Assembly: GCA_001275005.1 (NCBI GenBank)
Contig: JWZX01002756.1
Location: 1 to 33,385, forward strand
Direction of reading: 5' to 3'
From: Chrysochromulina tobinii
Lineage: Eukaryota; Haptophyta; Prymnesiales; Chrysochromulinaceae
Length of the DNA: 33,385 bases
Shown here: one piece after another, positions 32,226-33,385 of the stretch
Numbering within the stretch: the stretch's first letter is position 1
How the letters are laid out: every line of letters begins with the position of its first letter
The notes under the pieces: generated by a model
The model's database searches: none
What the model was told of the DNA's origin: nothing
Seen by the model: only the letters and a program-made list of their open reading frames with translations
Position numbers and translations under genes: made by a program

Positions 32226-32310
32226 CAACGCGAAGAACCTTACCAGGGCTTGACATACTACGAATTTTCTTGAAAGAGAAAAGTGCCTTCGGGAATGTAG
32301 ATACAGGTGG

Positions 32311-32376
<66 letters not shown>

Positions 32377-32633
32377 TTTTTAGTTACCAATTCGTTGGGT
32401 TCTCTAGAAAGACTGCCGGTGACAAACCGGAGGAAGGTGAGGATGACGTCAAGTCAGCATGCCCCTTATGTCCTGGGCTACACACGTGCTACAATGGTTA
32501 AGACAAAGAGTTGCGAACTTGTAAAAGTCAGCTAATCTCGTAAACTTAGCCTAAGTTCAGATTGTAGGCTGCAACTCGCCTGCATGAAGTTGGAATCGCT
32601 AGTAATCGCTGGTCAGCTATACAGCGGTGAATC

Positions 32634-32675
<42 letters not shown>

Positions 32676-32798
32676 CTGGTCATACCCGAAACCGTTAGTT
32701 TAACCGCGAGGAGAACGACGTCTAAGGTAGGGCTAGTGACTGGGGTGAAGTCGTAACAAGGTAGCCGTACTGGAAGGTGCGGCTGGATCACCTCCTTT
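31319..32798 (+). rRNA. rrs: 16S ribosomal RNA (right copy, complete)
   Basis: About 1480 bases with all landmarks: GAGTTTGATCCTGGCTCAG near the 5' end, CAGCAGCCGCGGTAATAC, the 790-loop ATTAGATACCC, AACGAGCGCAACCC, TACACACCGCCCGTCA, and the 3' end GGATCACCTCCTTT with the anti-Shine-Dalgarno. Ends are placed by similarity and could shift by a few bases. Four positions differ from the left copy. Confidence 0.98.
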
Positions 32799-32903
32799 TA
32801 GGGATTTTAAGTCATCAATTGTATGACACTAATTATCAGTTTGCATATACAACTTTTAAATCATTTAAGATCTATAGCTAAGTTTTATTTAGTTTTTAGT
32901 AAT

Positions 32904-32976
32904 GGGGGTATAGCTCAGTTGGTAGAGCGCTGCTTTTGCACGGCAGATGTCAGCGGTTCGAATCCGCTTATCTCCA
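32904..32976 (+). tRNA. trnA-UGC: tRNA-Ala (UGC)
   Basis: Acceptor GGGGGTA/TATCTCC with G-T pairs, anticodon loop TTTGCAC (UGC), T arm CAGCG-GTTCGAATC-CGCT, typical of plastid tRNA-Ala in the rRNA spacer. No intron. The expected trnI-GAU does not appear between it and 16S. Confidence 0.96.
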
Positions 32977-33022
32977 AAAACCAAGCAGAGTAATAGAATA
33001 TTGAAATTTTTGAAATAGAAAA

Positions 33023-33385
33023 AGTCAAGCGAATAAGAGCTTACGACGGATACCTTGGTGTTCAGAAGCGATGAAGGGCGTGGCTACCGACGATACGTTT
33101 CGGGGAACTGGAAGCAAGTTTTGATCCGAAAATACCCGAATAAGGAAACTTCAATAGAACTTCCTCTTGAATACATAAAGAGGAAAGAGCAAACCTAGTG
33201 AATTGAAACATCTTAGTAACTAGAGGAAAAGAAAGCAAAAGCGATTCTCTTAGTAGCGGCGAGCGAAAAGGGATTAGTCTAAACTCTATTATAGAGGGTT
33301 GTGGGACAACGTTATTCAAATAGACGTGTTAGATGAAACAGCTGGAATGCTGTGCCATAGTGGGTGAAAGCCCCGTAATCGAAAG
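33023..33385 (+). rRNA. rrl: 23S ribosomal RNA, 5' part (runs off window)
   Basis: The 5' end GTCAAGCGAATAAGAGC-TTACGACGGATACCTTGG and the following AAGGGCGTGGCTACC-type helix match the start of bacterial/plastid 23S. About 360 bases are present before the window ends. The start is placed by similarity. Confidence 0.95.

Larger units (their letters stand above)
31274..33385. repeat. Inverted repeat, right copy (continues beyond window)
   Basis: Matches the left edge (1-318) in reverse complement over 31274-31590; from 31591 to the window end the partner lies outside the window, so the extent of the repeat is inferred. It carries 16S, trnA-UGC and the start of 23S. Confidence 0.85.

Noticed and set aside
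31363-32791. Open reading frames on the minus strand inside 16S
   Set aside because: They lie wholly within conserved rRNA and have no protein features; they are antisense by-products.

Overview
This window is plastid (chloroplast) DNA from a photosynthetic alga whose plastid descends from a red alga. The plastid is shown by psaA/psaB, psaC, psbB, petA and atpB/atpE. The red lineage is shown by genes missing from green plastids: cbbX, secA, secG, tatC, groEL, sufB, thiS, psb30, ycf19, ycf35, ycf46, ycf60 and rpl19. An ochrophyte (stramenopile) or a haptophyte fits best; the sequence alone does not let me choose. There are no introns, and spacers are short and AT-rich.

Layout: the window runs from one inverted-repeat (IR) copy, across a complete single-copy region of about 31 kb (about 319-31273), into the other IR copy. 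Bases 1-318 hold the 5' end of a minus-strand 16S rRNA gene. Its counterpart starts at about 31319 on the plus strand, followed by trnA-UGC and the start of 23S. Both 16S genes are transcribed away from the single-copy region.

Region by region: (1) 712-6323, psaA-psaB, trnP, thiS (minus), psaL. (2) 6361-7275, minus strand: petN-petM-secG, with trnS-GCU and trnW upstream. (3) 7463-9925, clpC, broken by one in-frame stop. (4) 10009-12083, minus strand: psbK, atpB-atpE. (5) psbZ, then trnN and trnG on minus. (6) psbB-psbT, psbN on minus, psbH, trnL-UAG. (7) psb30, psaC, trnL-UAA and trnC on minus. (8) cbbX, petG, ycf35 on plus; secA and trnK on minus. (9) trnM, groEL, tatC, petA on plus; psbX, rps18, rpl33 on minus. 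(10) trnT, ycf19, sufB, ycf46 (frameshifted), rpl19, ycf60 on plus; psbI on minus. Twelve tRNA genes are present.

The genes serve photosystem I (psaA, B, C, L), photosystem II (psbB, H, I, K, N, T, X, Z, psb30), cytochrome b6f (petA, G, M, N), ATP synthase (atpB, E), red-type Rubisco activation (cbbX), protein export and import (secA, secG, tatC, ycf60), protein quality control (clpC, groEL), Fe-S assembly (sufB), thiamine synthesis (thiS) and translation.

No new multi-gene system is visible. The notable points are: two non-identical 16S copies, each with its own promoter just outside the IR; a 16S-23S spacer without trnI-GAU; single-base lesions in clpC and ycf46; long near-perfect palindromes between nearly every convergent gene pair, two of which include a stop codon; and an orphan terminator-like hairpin between trnK and trnM.
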